Shown piece by piece: positions 52,654 to 63,600 of a DNA stretch of 64,000 nucleotides. Within the stretch, counting starts at the first letter, position 1; each line of letters begins with the position of its first letter. The stretch lies in assembly GCA_006218045.1 (NCBI GenBank), contig VBWB01000007.1:35629-99628 (forward strand), read 5' to 3'. Made by a program: the position numbers and the translations under genes. This stretch comes from Stygiobacter sp. (lineage in GTDB: Bacteria > Pseudomonadota > Alphaproteobacteria > Rhodospirillales > Magnetospirillaceae). A model generated the notes under the pieces. It was not told the DNA's origin. It searched no databases and worked only from the letters and a program-made list of their open reading frames with translations.

Positions 52654-54549
52654 TTAGCCCTGCGGATGGAAATGGTCATAGATTTTTTTGGCCATGCCTT
52701 TCGATATGCCCGGCACCGCCTCCAGATCGGCCAGTCCCGCCGCCGCCGCCTCGCGCGCCGAGCCGAAATGATGCAGCAGCGCCTTCTTGCGGGCGGCGCC
52801 GATGCCGTCGATCTCGTCCAAGGGCGAGCGCACCATGTCGCCGGCGCGCCGCGTGCGGTGGGCGCCGATGGCGAAGCGATGGGCCTCGTCGCGCAGCCTT
52901 TGCAGGAAATACAGCACCGGATCCTTCATGGGCAACGAGAACGGCTCCTTGCCGGGCATGAAGAAGCGCTCGCGTCCGGCATTGCGGTCCGGTCCCTTGG
53001 CGATGGAAACCAGGGCGACGTCGTCGATGCCCAGATCGGCCAGCACCTCCACCGTGGCGTTCAACTGGCCCAGACCGCCGTCGATCAGCACCAGATCGGG
53101 CCATTGGCCGCGATCGCGGTCGGGATCTTCCTTTTGCGCCCGCTGGAAGCGCCGGGTCAGCACCTCACGCATCATGGCGAAATCGTCGCCTGGGGTCAGT
53201 TCGGTCGAGCGGATGTTGAACTTGCGATAGGCCGCCTTCATCAACCCGTCGGGGCCGGCGACGATCATGCCGCCCACGGCGTTGGTGCCCTGGATATGGC
53301 TGTTGTCGTAGACCTCGATACGGTTGGGTCGGCCATCGAGGCCGAACAATTCCGCCACCCCGTCCAGCAATGTGCCCTGGGCCGAGCTTTCGGCCATGCG
53401 CCGGCCCAGGGCCTCGCGCGCATTGTCGTAGGCGTGTTCGATCAGGCGCTTGCGGTCGCCGCGCTTGGGCACGCTCACCGTCACCTTGCGCCCGGCCTTG
53501 GCCGACAAGGCGGCGGCGACGATGGCGGCCTCGGCCGGTTCCTGGCTCAGCAGGATTTCCCGCGGCGGCGGCTTGTCGGCGTAGAACTGGCCCAGGAACG
53601 CCGCCATCACCTCGGAGGCCTCGGCCTCGGCGGCATGCTGGGGGAAATAGGCGCGGTTGCCGTAATTGCAGCCGGCGCGGAAGAAGAACACCTGCACGCA
53701 GGTCTGGCCGCCGGCTTGGTGCAGCGCCACCACATCGGCCTCGGCCACCTCGGCCGGATTGATGTCCTGGTGCGCCTGGATGCGCGACAACGCCCGGATA
53801 CGGTCGCGATAAACCGCCGCCTGCTCGTATTCCATGCCCTCGGCACAGGCTTCCATGCGCTTGGCCAGATCGCGCTGGATGGCCTGGGACTGGCCGGACA
53901 GGAAGGCGCGGGCCTGGGCCACCAGATCCATGTACTCGGCGTGATCGATGCGGTCGACGCAAGGGGCCGAACAGCGCTTGATCTGAAACAACAGGCAGGG
54001 CCGGGTGCGGTTGGAAAACACCGCATCGGTGCACGAGCGCAACAGGAAGGCCCGCTGCAACGCCGACAATGTCTGGTTGACCGCCCCGGCGGAGGCGAAC
54101 GGGCCGAAATATTCCCCCCGCCGCGACCGGGCGCCCCGGTGCTTGAGCACCTGCGGCCAGTCATGATCGCCGGTCAGCAGGATATGGGGAAAGGTCTTGT
54201 CGTCCTTGAGCAGGATGTTGTAGCGCGGCCCCAAGGTCTTGATCAAATCGCTTTCCAGCAGCAACGCTTCCACCTCGGTATGGGTGGTGATCACCTCCAT
54301 GGACGCGGTCTCGGCGATCATGCGCTGGATGCGCAAACTCTGGCGCTCGGGCTTGGTATAGGCCACCACCCGCTTCTTCAGGCTTTTGGCCTTGCCCACA
54401 TACAAAACGTCGCCGCGCTGGTTGAGCATGCGGTACACGCCGGGCGTCGCCGGCAAGGTGGCGAGAAAGTGCTCGATCACCGTCACCCCCACCGCCAGCG
54501 GGCGGTCGGAAATCTCGGGTTCGGCCTTGTGCGTATGGTCGGGCGTCAT
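52654..54549 (-). CDS. uvrC: Excinuclease ABC subunit C (UvrC)
   Basis: A 631-residue nucleotide-excision-repair nuclease that makes both incisions. Domains: GIY-YIG nuclease (~30-110; [19 protein letters not shown]); Cys-rich region ([26 protein letters not shown]); UvrB-binding UVR motif (~220-250); RNase H-like endonuclease (~400-560; [12 protein letters not shown] and [13 protein letters not shown]); helix-hairpin-helix at the end ([18 protein letters not shown]). All key residues look intact. It is the first gene of the uvrC-pgsA-mobB-moeA-moaD-moaE series. Confidence 0.98.
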   Translation of the reverse strand: MTPDHTHKAEPEISDRPLAVGVTVIEHFLATLPATPGVYRMLNQRGDVLYVGKAKSLKKRVVAYTKPERQSLRIQRMIAETASMEVITTHTEVEALLLESDLIKTLGPRYNILLKDDKTFPHILLTGDHDWPQVLKHRGARSRRGEYFGPFASAGAVNQTLSALQRAFLLRSCTDAVFSNRTRPCLLFQIKRCSAPCVDRIDHAEYMDLVAQARAFLSGQSQAIQRDLAKRMEACAEGMEYEQAAVYRDRIRALSRIQAHQDINPAEVAEADVVALHQAGGQTCVQVFFFRAGCNYGNRAYFPQHAAEAEASEVMAAFLGQFYADKPPPREILLSQEPAEAAIVAAALSAKAGRKVTVSVPKRGDRKRLIEHAYDNAREALGRRMAESSAQGTLLDGVAELFGLDGRPNRIEVYDNSHIQGTNAVGGMIVAGPDGLMKAAYRKFNIRSTELTPGDDFAMMREVLTRRFQRAQKEDPDRDRGQWPDLVLIDGGLGQLNATVEVLADLGIDDVALVSIAKGPDRNAGRERFFMPGKEPFSLPMKDPVLYFLQRLRDEAHRFAIGAHRTRRAGDMVRSPLDEIDGIGAARKKALLHHFGSAREAAAAGLADLEAVPGISKGMAKKIYDHFHPQG

Positions 54550-54924
54550 AATCCGGGGGTCAGCTTTTTATGAACAACGGAAGAAACCCAGGGAATCCGG
54601 GCTTCTAGCGGGATATCCACGATTCCTGTGGATAAGTCTGTTGGCAAATTGTGGGAGGCAGCGTCCGCCCCTTGGGACTCCTAGGAGTCCTCGGCATTGC
54701 CTATTTTCTATGCAGAAATATGAAATATCATAAAATCAAACACTTAAGGTATGTCAAGGGTAAACGATGTGTAAAAAATAAGCTTTTCCTCTGGACTCTG
54801 TCGCCCGGATCAGGCAAATACCCCCTCCCTCGACGCCTGTGTAAAACTTAACGCCAGAAATGGGTTTCATCAGCCGCCACAAGCCCCTAGCCCCCAGCCT
54901 TTAGATTGTAGGTACGACGCGTCA
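54550..54924. other. 375-bp intergenic region with a DnaA box and AT-rich tract
   Basis: No gene is supported. It holds a perfect DnaA box, TGTGGATAA (54627-54635), that is part of a small inverted repeat (TATCCAC/GTGGATA), and a perfect 16-base palindrome GGACTCCTAGGAGTCC (54675-54690). The stretch 54700-54830 is clearly AT-rich compared with its surroundings. It lies upstream of uvrC and probably holds the uvrC promoter. I see no cluster of DnaA boxes, so an origin is not supported. Confidence 0.5.
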
Positions 54925-55704
54925 TCATTCGATGGCACCGGAAGCGCCGACAGTTGGCGCCCATTGCAGATGCTGCCCACCATCCAGGGCCACCATCTGA
55001 CCGGTGTACGAACGGCTGGACAAAATAAAGCGCAAGGCCGCCGCCACTTCGTCGGGAGATGTTCCCACCGCCAGCGGCGTGCCCGCGCATTGGGCATCGA
55101 ATTGCGCTTGCGTCTGCCGTGTCGACGGCAGGGCCGGTCCGGGGCCGATGCCGGCAACCCGGATGCGCGGGGCCAGGGCCAGGGCCAGGGTCTGGGTCAG
55201 AGTCCATAAGCCCGCCTTGGACAGGGTGTAGGTGGTGAAATGCGGTGTCAGGTTCCACACCCGCTGATCGATCAGATTGACGATCACCCCGTGCGCGTCC
55301 GCAGGCAGCGCCGCCGCCAGCGCCTGGGACAGGACGAAGGGGGCGCGCAGATTGACTTCCATATGAAAGTCCCAACTGGCCCGGCTGGCGCTGTCCACCT
55401 CGTCGCGTTCAAAGGTCGAGGCATTGTTGACCAGCACGCCGATGGAGCCCAGCGCCGCCACCGCCTGCGGCATCAGTGCCTGCATGTCGGTCTCGACCGC
55501 CAGATCGCCGGCCACCAGGGCGGCGCGCCCGCCATGGCCGGCGATCTCGGCGGCCAGGCTTTCCGCCTGATCGCGTGAACGGGAATAATGGATGGCGACG
55601 GCGAAGCCGGCTTGGGCCAGTTCAAGCGCCATGGCCCGGCCCAGTCGCCGGGCGGCGCCGGTGACCAGGGCGGTGCGGGGAATCAGGGAATCGATCTCGG
55701 TCAT
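54925..55704 (-). CDS. SDR-family oxidoreductase, FolM/PTR1-like
   Basis: A 259-residue short-chain reductase. The NADPH motif is TGAARRLG (PTR1/FolM-type Arg in the glycine-rich loop); NNAS near residue 93; the active-site pair in YTLSK near residue 159. The terminal GxxxALDGGQ... stretch also fits. Pteridine reductases such as dihydromonapterin reductase FolM share this motif, so tetrahydropterin formation is possible. It lies 38 bases after the pseudokinase gene on the same strand and may be co-transcribed, which gives no clear functional link. Confidence 0.85.
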   Translation of the reverse strand: MTEIDSLIPRTALVTGAARRLGRAMALELAQAGFAVAIHYSRSRDQAESLAAEIAGHGGRAALVAGDLAVETDMQALMPQAVAALGSIGVLVNNASTFERDEVDSASRASWDFHMEVNLRAPFVLSQALAAALPADAHGVIVNLIDQRVWNLTPHFTTYTLSKAGLWTLTQTLALALAPRIRVAGIGPGPALPSTRQTQAQFDAQCAGTPLAVGTSPDEVAAALRFILSSRSYTGQMVALDGGQHLQWAPTVGASGAIE

Positions 55705-55742
55705 GGCCCCAGCATGGCGAAGGCCCGCCGGAGGCGCAAATG

Positions 55743-56642
55743 TTATTGCGCTCCCGCCGCCTTGGCCTCGACCTTGGCCGCTGCGGGCACCCTGCGCATC
55801 GGGATCACCTGCACCTTGGGCTTGACCACCACCTCGGCCGGAACCTGCCCCAGCCCCTGCAGGAACGCTCCGGCATGGGCCGGGCGCCCGGCCGGATCGG
55901 GGTCGGTGGCCTCACGCACCAGCTTGACCAGGATGCCGGCATATTTGTCCGGCAGTTCCACCGCGCCCGCCGACAAATCGGGCAAGGCCCCGGTCAGCAG
56001 CCGATAGGTCAACACCCCCAGCGAATAGACATCGGCGCGGGCATCGACGGTGGTGGCGTTCTCCCGCTGTTCGGGAGCGCAATAATCGGTGTCGCCCAGC
56101 CAATGGTCGGGCAACGGCGGGTTGCGCTCCGGCAATTTGACCATGCTGAAATCGGCCAGCTTGATCTGGCCGTTCTCGCGCGCGGTCAACAAAAGATTGC
56201 CCGGCTTGATCGCCCGATGGACCATGCCGCGCCGATGCAGGCTCATCAGTCCGGACGAAGTCTGCTTCAGCAATGACAGGGTGCGGGCCAGGGGCAGCCG
56301 GCGCGATTTGTCCTCGCCGTCGGCCACATTGTCCTTGCCGATCTCGAACCGCAGATTGGCGGCCATATAGGGCATGACGAAGAACGGGCGGCCATCGGCC
56401 CCGGTCTCCATGGTCTTGACGGCAATGATGTGCGGATGGTCGAAAGCGGCCAGGGCGCGAGCCTCGGCCAGAAACCGGGCCTGCCATTGCGGAACGCTGA
56501 GCGGATCACCGTCGCGGGCCTTGGCCGCGAACACCTTCAAAGCCACCGGAATTTGCAGATCGGGATCATGACAAAAGATGATCCGGGCATAGCCGGTCGC
56601 CTGCACACTTTTGTGGACGACGTATTTGCCGATGCGTTCCAT
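55743..56642 (-). CDS. Ser/Thr pseudokinase (HRA in place of HRD)
   Basis: A 299-residue kinase-fold protein. Lys36 (VALKVF), Glu60 (AEAR), Asn149 and Asp164 (ADFSM) are all present and the APE-like CAPEQR is kept, but the catalytic Asp of HRD is Ala (VHRAIKPGNLL, Ala144), so phosphotransfer should be lost or very weak while ATP and Mg binding may persist. The DFG motif is DFS. The N-terminal lobe lacks a glycine loop. It is strongly similar to the kinase just upstream (MP.xxANLRxEIG and EQREN shared), evidence of tandem duplication. The C-terminal ~40 residues are Ala/Val/Lys-rich. The ATG at 56642 has a GGGGGAAT site. It has no membrane segment. It may be an allosteric partner of the active kinase. 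Confidence 0.85.
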   Translation of the reverse strand: MERIGKYVVHKSVQATGYARIIFCHDPDLQIPVALKVFAAKARDGDPLSVPQWQARFLAEARALAAFDHPHIIAVKTMETGADGRPFFVMPYMAANLRFEIGKDNVADGEDKSRRLPLARTLSLLKQTSSGLMSLHRRGMVHRAIKPGNLLLTARENGQIKLADFSMVKLPERNPPLPDHWLGDTDYCAPEQRENATTVDARADVYSLGVLTYRLLTGALPDLSAGAVELPDKYAGILVKLVREATDPDPAGRPAHAGAFLQGLGQVPAEVVVKPKVQVIPMRRVPAAAKVEAKAAGAQ

Positions 56643-56690
56643 ATTCCCCCGCTTCCCCTGTACCACAGCCTAATGGGCGGCACCTTGACT

Positions 56691-57617
56691 TTAAGTCTTT
56701 AACACACCCTGCACCAGCCTGGCGGCCATCCGAATAGCCGGTGGCCGCAAGACCGGATCGGGGGCCATGGCATCGGCCACCCAATGATCCAACGCGACAT
56801 CCACTCCCTCGACCAAAGTGGAAACCGGAGCGAACGCCCCCACCGGCAACCGTCCGGTCAACAAACGATAGGCCAGCACCCCGACCGCATAGATATCGGC
56901 GCGGTCGGTGGCGGCGGCGGCATTTTCACGCTGTTCCGGCGCCAGATAGTCCAAGGTGCCGATCCACACCCCGGCCCGTGACCGGCTCATGTCGGCGCCT
57001 TGCTTGGCCATCCCCAGATCGCACAGACGGATCATGCCGTCATGGCGTTCGGTCAGCAGCAGATTGCTGGGTTTGACGTCGCGGTGGACGATACCACGGC
57101 GGTGCAGCGCCGCCAGCCCCAGACAGGTCTGGCGCAGAATCTCGACCGCCCGTTCCGGCGCCACCGCCCGCGGCAATTGCCCCGGCGGCAGGTTCCGTTG
57201 GCGCTCGGGATCAAAAACATCGCGACCGATTTCGCGGCGCAGATTGGCCACGTGCCAAGGCATGACCATGTAAGGGGTGCCGTCGGGCAGATACCCCAGG
57301 GCATCGACCCTGACCACATGCGGATGATCCAGGGCCGCCAGGATACGGGCCTCGGCGACGAAGCGCCGCTGCCATTCCCGCCGGTCATAGGGCAGGCTGG
57401 CCTCCTTTTCCGGGCTGAGGTCGAACACCTTGACGGCGACCCACCGATCCAGCGCCGGATCACGGGCCCGATACAGCCGGGAAAACGAGCTGCTGACCAC
57501 CAATTCGCGGATTTCGTAAATGCCGAGCCGGGCCGGAGCGGACAGAACCGGGCCTGCCTTGGTAAACCAAGGCAGGCCCGTATCCATGGGCTGAAGGCCC
57601 GCTATATCAGTTACCAC
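56691..57617 (-). CDS. Ser/Thr protein kinase, predicted active
   Basis: A 308-residue Hanks-type kinase. Lys63 (VAVKVF), Glu89, HRDVKPSN (His178-Arg-Asp180), Asp200 in CDLG and APEQR are all present, so catalysis is expected, although the glycine loop is poorly defined (LVVSSSFSRLYRA). There is no transmembrane helix, PASTA or other C-terminal sensor, so it is cytoplasmic. The GTG start at 57617 overlaps the stop of the giant gene; an ATG at 57587 is an alternative. A strong hairpin (57550-57579) lies within the first codons. The next gene is its pseudokinase paralogue, 48 bases on. This order suggests kinase control of the surface protein, which is inference. Confidence 0.88.
   Translation of the reverse strand: MVTDIAGLQPMDTGLPWFTKAGPVLSAPARLGIYEIRELVVSSSFSRLYRARDPALDRWVAVKVFDLSPEKEASLPYDRREWQRRFVAEARILAALDHPHVVRVDALGYLPDGTPYMVMPWHVANLRREIGRDVFDPERQRNLPPGQLPRAVAPERAVEILRQTCLGLAALHRRGIVHRDVKPSNLLLTERHDGMIRLCDLGMAKQGADMSRSRAGVWIGTLDYLAPEQRENAAAATDRADIYAVGVLAYRLLTGRLPVGAFAPVSTLVEGVDVALDHWVADAMAPDPVLRPPAIRMAARLVQGVLKT
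57550..57579 (-). terminator. Strong hairpin between the giant gene and the kinase (attenuator or terminator)
   Basis: GGGCCTGCCTTGG and CCAAGGCAGGCCC pair perfectly (13 bp) around TAAA. It begins 32 bases after the giant gene's stop, the normal distance for a terminator, yet falls inside the kinase reading frame (codons ~14-23). No T run follows on the minus strand (CGGTTCTGTCC), so simple intrinsic termination is doubtful. Confidence 0.6.
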
Positions 57618-60600
57618 TTGATCTGTTCGATGTTGTCGAAATCGACCACCGTCTCGCCATTGGCGGTGTTGAGATGGACTTCGCCGCTGACGTTGTCGCC
57701 CATATCCAAGGTGCCGTGGTTTTCGCCGTCCACCTGGATGGTCCAGCTTTCGCCGCTCTCCGTGGTGACGACGAAGGTCTGGCCCACCGCATCCGAGAAG
57801 TCCAGGGTATCGGTCCAGCTGCTGCCACCGCCATCGACGATGTCGTGGCCGGAACCGAAATCGAACAGGAAGGTGTCGTTACCGGCTTCACCATACATCT
57901 GGTCGTCGCCGGCGCCACCAATCAAGGTGTCGTCGCCGTTGCCGGTCCAGATTGTGTCGTTGCCGGCGCCGCCGTCGACGGTGTCGGACTTGACCACCGA
58001 CGCCACCTCGGTGTTGTCGAAGGTGTCGTTGCCGGCGCCCAGATCGACAACGCTGCCGTTGGCCGAGCCATAGACGTAGTCGTTATGGGCCGAGCCGACC
58101 ACGTTTTCGATGCCGGAATAGGTGTCGCCCTGGGCATCGCCGCTGTTGCCGACACCGCCGGCACCGCTGTAGCCGTTGCCGTCGCCGGCGCCCAGATAGA
58201 CGTTCACGCCGGTGGCGCTGCCCGAATAATCCACCGTGTCGGTCCCCGCACCGCCGTGCATGGCATCGCTGCCCGAACCGCCGATGAAAGTGTCGTTGCC
58301 GGCATTGCCCGACAGGTAGTTGGTACCGGAACCACCGATCAGCACGTCGTTGCCGTCATTGGTGAAGACGGCGTCGTTGCCCGAACCACCATCGACGGTC
58401 AGGTCGCCATAGGTGGTGCCGTCCGAGTAGTTCATATCGACGACGTCGTTGCCGGCCCCGGCCTGGATGACCTCCACGCCCTGGACATTACCGATCCAGA
58501 TGGCGTCGTTGCCGTCGCTCATGGTCAGGGTGTCGTGGCCCGACCCGCCGATATAGGTGTCCAGCGTGTCGTTGAGACCGTTCGAGTCCACGGTGTGATC
58601 GGTGCCGTCGCGGGCGGCGCCGCCCTGATCCTGATAATCGGCATCGTTGCGATCGCTGACCTGATCGGCGTTGTAAACCAGCACGTCGTCACCGCCGCCG
58701 CCGAACAAGGTGTCGGTGCCCGAACCACCCGACAAGGTGTCGTTGCCGTCACCGCTGCCCAAACCGGCGAAGTCGCCGACATCCATGCTGACGGTGTCGC
58801 TGGCCACCTGCCGGCCGCTGGCATCCAACAGGCCGACGGTGAAATCGATATCGGTCAACGAACCGTTGTCGGGGATCTTCAGTTCCAGACCATCGACACC
58901 GGACAGCGTATAGACACCGTTGCCGTCGGCGGTCAGGACGACGCCGTCCTGAACCAGTTGCACCCCGGTTTCCAGACCGGCGATGGTGTAGGTGACCGAC
59001 GAACCGTCGGAAGCCCCGCCCGAGATATCCAGATCGGCGTAGAGATAGCCGCCCGAACCCTCGGTCACGCCGTCGCCGTACAGCTTGTCGTTGCCGCCGC
59101 CGCCCGAGATGACGTCGTCGCCGGAACCGCCGAACATGGTGTCGTTGCTGCCGGTATTGGCGCTGGAGCCGCCCGACGAACCGTCGGAACCGCAGTGGCC
59201 GCCCGACGAGCCGCCGGAACCGCCATGCGAGCCATAGCCATGACCGCCGCCGGAACCACCCGACGAACCGCCGGCCACCGCTTCGGTGCCGTCGCTCAGA
59301 TGGTCGTTGCCGGAACCGCCGTACAGGGTATCGGTCCCACTGCCGCCGATCACCGAATCGTTGCCCGAACCGCCATAAAGCTTGTCGTTGCCGGCCCCAC
59401 CGTCGACGGTGTCGTTCCCGGCACCGCCATATTTGCTGTCATTGCCGGAGGTCCCGGTCACCGTAGCACTGGTGGCCGAACCGCTGGCGTCGTAATCGGT
59501 GCTGGTATCGGTCGAGCCGGTAACGTCGCCGATATCGGCATCGATGGTGTAGGTGACGTTTTCGTTGATGCCGTCACTGTCCACCGTCAGGTTGACGGTG
59601 GCGGTGGAGGTCCCGCCCTGGCCGTCGCTGACCGTATAGGTGAAGCTGGTCTGGCCGTGATAATTGGCGTCGGGGGTAAAGCTGATGGTGCCATTGGGGT
59701 TCAGCGTCACCGTACCGTTCTCGGCATCGCCAACACTGACGATGGTCAGGGTATCGCCATCGGCATCGCTGTCATTGGCCAGCAGATCGCTGCCATTGAT
59801 GACGATGGAGCCGTCCTCGGCCACATGGAGGCCTTCCTCCGCCGCTTCGCCGGCATTGCTGCCCTCACCCACCAAGGTGGTGACGGCGGTATCGCCGCCA
59901 TTGGCCTCGGTCGAGGTCACCGAAGCGGTGACGCCCGACAGATCCAGCGGGCCGTCGCTGACCACATTCAGGGTGACGGTGCTGCCCGAGGTGACGTTGA
60001 CGCTGTAGCTGCCGTCATTGTTGGCGGTCAACACCTGATCGCCCAGCATGACGGTGGCGCCGGCGGGGATGTTGGTCAAAGTCACCGCCGACAGGCTTTC
60101 GCTGCCATCGGTGTCGGTCAGGGTGGCGGTCACCTCGATGGGATATTCGTAGGTGTCGCTTTCGCCGCCGCCATTGCCTTCAAAGGCCGAGGCGTCGCCG
60201 ATGACCCGACCATCCGAGAACTTGATGTTCTCGAAATCCTTGACGTAGCCCTGGATGTTATTGGTGTTGGCATCCCACTGCGCCTTGGTCACGCCGGTCA
60301 GTTCGATGGAATCGGTGCCCGAACCGCCGGTCACCGTCGACCACAAATTCTGGCCGGTGATGGTCAGATGGTCGTTGCCCGAACCCATATCGACCTTGCC
60401 CGAGATGTCGCCGCCGATGGACACGGTATCGTCGCCGCTGCCGGCGTCGATGGTGGCCCACACGTCGTCGGTCACTTGCAGAATGTCGTCGCCGGCCCCC
60501 AAGGTAATGCTGGAGCTGACGTCGTTGCCGACGGTGACGATGTCGTTGCCTTCACCGGCATTGATGGTGGCATAGGCGCTGCCGTCGATATCCAAGGTGT

Positions 60601-63600
60601 CGTCGCCGCTGCCCAAAGTGGCTTGGCTGTTCAGATTGCCGCCGACCTTGACCTCATCCTCACCCGAGCCGGTGGTGATGGAAGCATTGGCAGAACCGCC
60701 GATCTCCAGACGGTTGTCGCCGCCGCCCAGATCGATCTTGCCGTTCAACTCGTCGCCGATGCGCACGGTGTCGTTGCCGGAACCGGCGGTGACCGTGGCA
60801 TTGACATCGTCGCCCACGTCCAGGGCATTGGTGCCGCTGCCCAAATCGACATTGGAATTGATGTCGCGGCCGACGGTCAACTGGTCGTCGCCGCCGCCGA
60901 CATTGATGCTGGCGTTGACGTCGCGACCGACGCTGACCAGATCGTCCACGTTGCTACTGCCGGTCAGCGACGAATTCAGGTCGCTGCCGTAATTGGTGGT
61001 GGTGGCCCGAGTGGTCGGATCTTCCATGTCGGCAAGGCCGGCCGTGGGGTCTTCGCCCTCGGTCACGGTGGCATCGCCGATGTTCAACGTCAGGGCCGGA
61101 CCCTGGGCCGACATATCGATATTGTCGCCGTCGTCACTGGCGACCGGTCCGGTATTGTCGGACACATCGGCCAGATCCAAGGTGGCGGTGCCGGTGGTGG
61201 ACCCGCCGTGACCGTCGCTGACGGTGTAGGTGAAAGTCACCTCGCCATGATAATCCGCCGCCGGGGTGAAGGTGACGGTGCCGTCGCCGTTATCGACGAT
61301 GGTGCCGTGATCGGCGCTGATATTGGCCGCCGACAAGGCGTCGCCATCCACGTCGGACGCGTTGGCCAGCAGGTCTTCCTTGCTGAGGATCACCGCCTGG
61401 TCTTCCAGGCCGTCACCCAGGTCGACGGCACCGGACACCACCGGGCCGTCGTTGATCGCGGTCACATCCAAGGTAGCGGTGCCCGAGGCGGTGCCGCCCT
61501 GGCCGTCGCTGACCGTGTAGCTGAAGGTCACGTCGCCATTGTAATTGGCATCGGGGACAAAGGTGATGGTGCCGTTGCCGTTATCGATGATGGTGCCGTG
61601 ATCGGCGCTGATATTGGCCGCCGCCAGCGCGTCACCATCCACGTCGGACGCGTTTTCGACAAGATCGGACTTGTTGATGACGATCCGCTGATCCTCGGTG
61701 CCGGTGCCCAGATCGACGCCCATGGTGACCACCGGGGCATCGTTGGTGGGATCGACGGTGATGGTCAGGTTTTGGCTATAGACGTTGCCTTCGCCGTCGG
61801 TCAACTGCACCTGGAAGGTATCGGTGCCGTTCCAGTTGGCGTCTTGGGCGGTGAAGCTGAAGCTGCCGTCGGGGTTGATGCTCAGGCTGCCATGGTGATC
61901 GCCGCCGGCGACCACCGCGAACGAGACGATGCCGCCATCGGCGTCGCTGGCCTCGATCTGGCCGGTGACCACGGTGGCCGCGTTGGTGGTGCTTTCGTCA
62001 CCCTCGCCGCCGGTGACACTGATCTCGGCGGCATTGTCCACGTCGGCGACCGAGACGGTGAACGGCTCGGTGGTGGCGGTGGCGCCGCTTTCATCGGTGG
62101 CGGTCACCTGGATTTGGAAGGCGCCCACGTCGGAATTATCCGGGGTCCCGGACAATTGACCGGTGGCGGCGTCGAATTCCACCCAATCGGGGGTGGGAAT
62201 GACGTTGCCGTCGGCATCCAGGAAGGTCAGGCCATAGGTCAGGCTGTCACCCAGGGCGATGTCGGCGTCGGTGAAGAAGTCCGACACGTCCAGGGCAAAG
62301 GCCTGGTCCTCGGTGGCGGTCTGGTCGACCACCGCCGCCTCGACCACGTCGGGCGGGCTGTTCAGGTTGATGGGGGTGCCGTTGACCTCGACCGACAGGC
62401 CTTCCATGTTGGTGACTTGCAGGCCGCCCAGGCTGTCGAAGGTGAAGCTTTGGCCGGCATTGGCCGGGTCGGAAGCGAAAGCGTTGAATTCCAGCAATTC
62501 GTCGCGCACCGCTTCGGTGTACTGGCCCGAGGTCAGCTCCACCCGCAAGGTATCGGTGCCCGAACCGCCGTCGACCACGTCGCCCGCCGATTCGTCCTTG
62601 TCGACGATGATGGTGTCGTTGCCGTCGCCACCTTGCAGCACGTCGTCGCCGGCGCCCGCGTTCAGGGTGTCGTTACCGGCGCCGCCGATCAGGGTGTCAT
62701 CCCCCGCCGACGACCACAGCACGTCGTTGCCGGAACCGCCGTCGATGGTGACGTTGCCGTAATCAAAGCGGTTGCTGGTCAGGTCGACCACGTCGTTGCC
62801 GGCCCCGGCGTCGATCACTTCGATGCCGTCCAGACGGGCGCCGCCGCTGGCCGCATCCAGGAAGATGGCGTCATTGCCGGACGAAGCCGTCAGGGTGTCC
62901 ACACCCTCGCCGCCGATGACGGTGTCATCGAGCTGGTTCATGGTGTTGATGCTGACCATGTCGCCGGTGCCGCTGGTGGACGTGTCGCCCACATCCTTGG
63001 CGCTCCAGCCACTGCCCCAGGTGCCGTCCTCGCCGGCGGCCATGGTGAAGACGTCGTTACCGGTGCCGCCATCCAGCACGTCGGTGCCTTCACCGCCGCT
63101 GATGGTGTCGTTGCCGCCGCCGCCGAACACCGTGTCGTCGCCGGCGCCGCCGGACAGCACGTCATTGCCGTCGACGGCATTGCCGGTGAAGGACACATGC
63201 AGGCTGTCGCTGGACAGTTCCACATCGGTACCGTCGGCGGTGCTCACCGACACGCCCAGATCGAAGCCGTCGGCATCCACCTGCGTCACCGTCAGTTGCA
63301 GACCGTCCAGGTCTTCCACCGACAAGGTCCAGGTGCCGTCGCCGTTATCGGTACCCGCCGACAGGCTGGCCCCCGCCGGCACGCCAGAGATGGTGACCGC
63401 CGACAGGGATTCCGAGGAATCCAAGGCGGTGACGTCAATGTCGAGAGCGGTGGTGTAGCTGCCGGCGCTGGTGCCGACGCTGTCGCCGTAGATCACGTCA
63501 TTGCCGGCACCACCATTGACCACGTCGTCGCCGGAACCGCCGATCAGGCTGTCGGCACCACTGGTGCCGGTAATAGTGTCGTTGGTGCCGGCGCCCAGAT

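Noticed and set aside
52102..54573. An 823-codon open frame on the plus strand opposite pgsA and uvrC
   Set aside because: Antisense shadow of conserved genes in GC-rich DNA; its Gly/His/Gln-rich protein has no domain.
54550..54924. A replication origin
   Set aside because: Only one perfect DnaA box is seen and no dnaA, parA or hemE lies nearby; an AT-rich stretch alone is not enough.
55743..56642. HRA in the second kinase as a sequencing error
   Set aside because: HRD codon GAC to Ala codon GCG needs two base changes and the rest of the gene has no frame or stop defects, so an error is unlikely.
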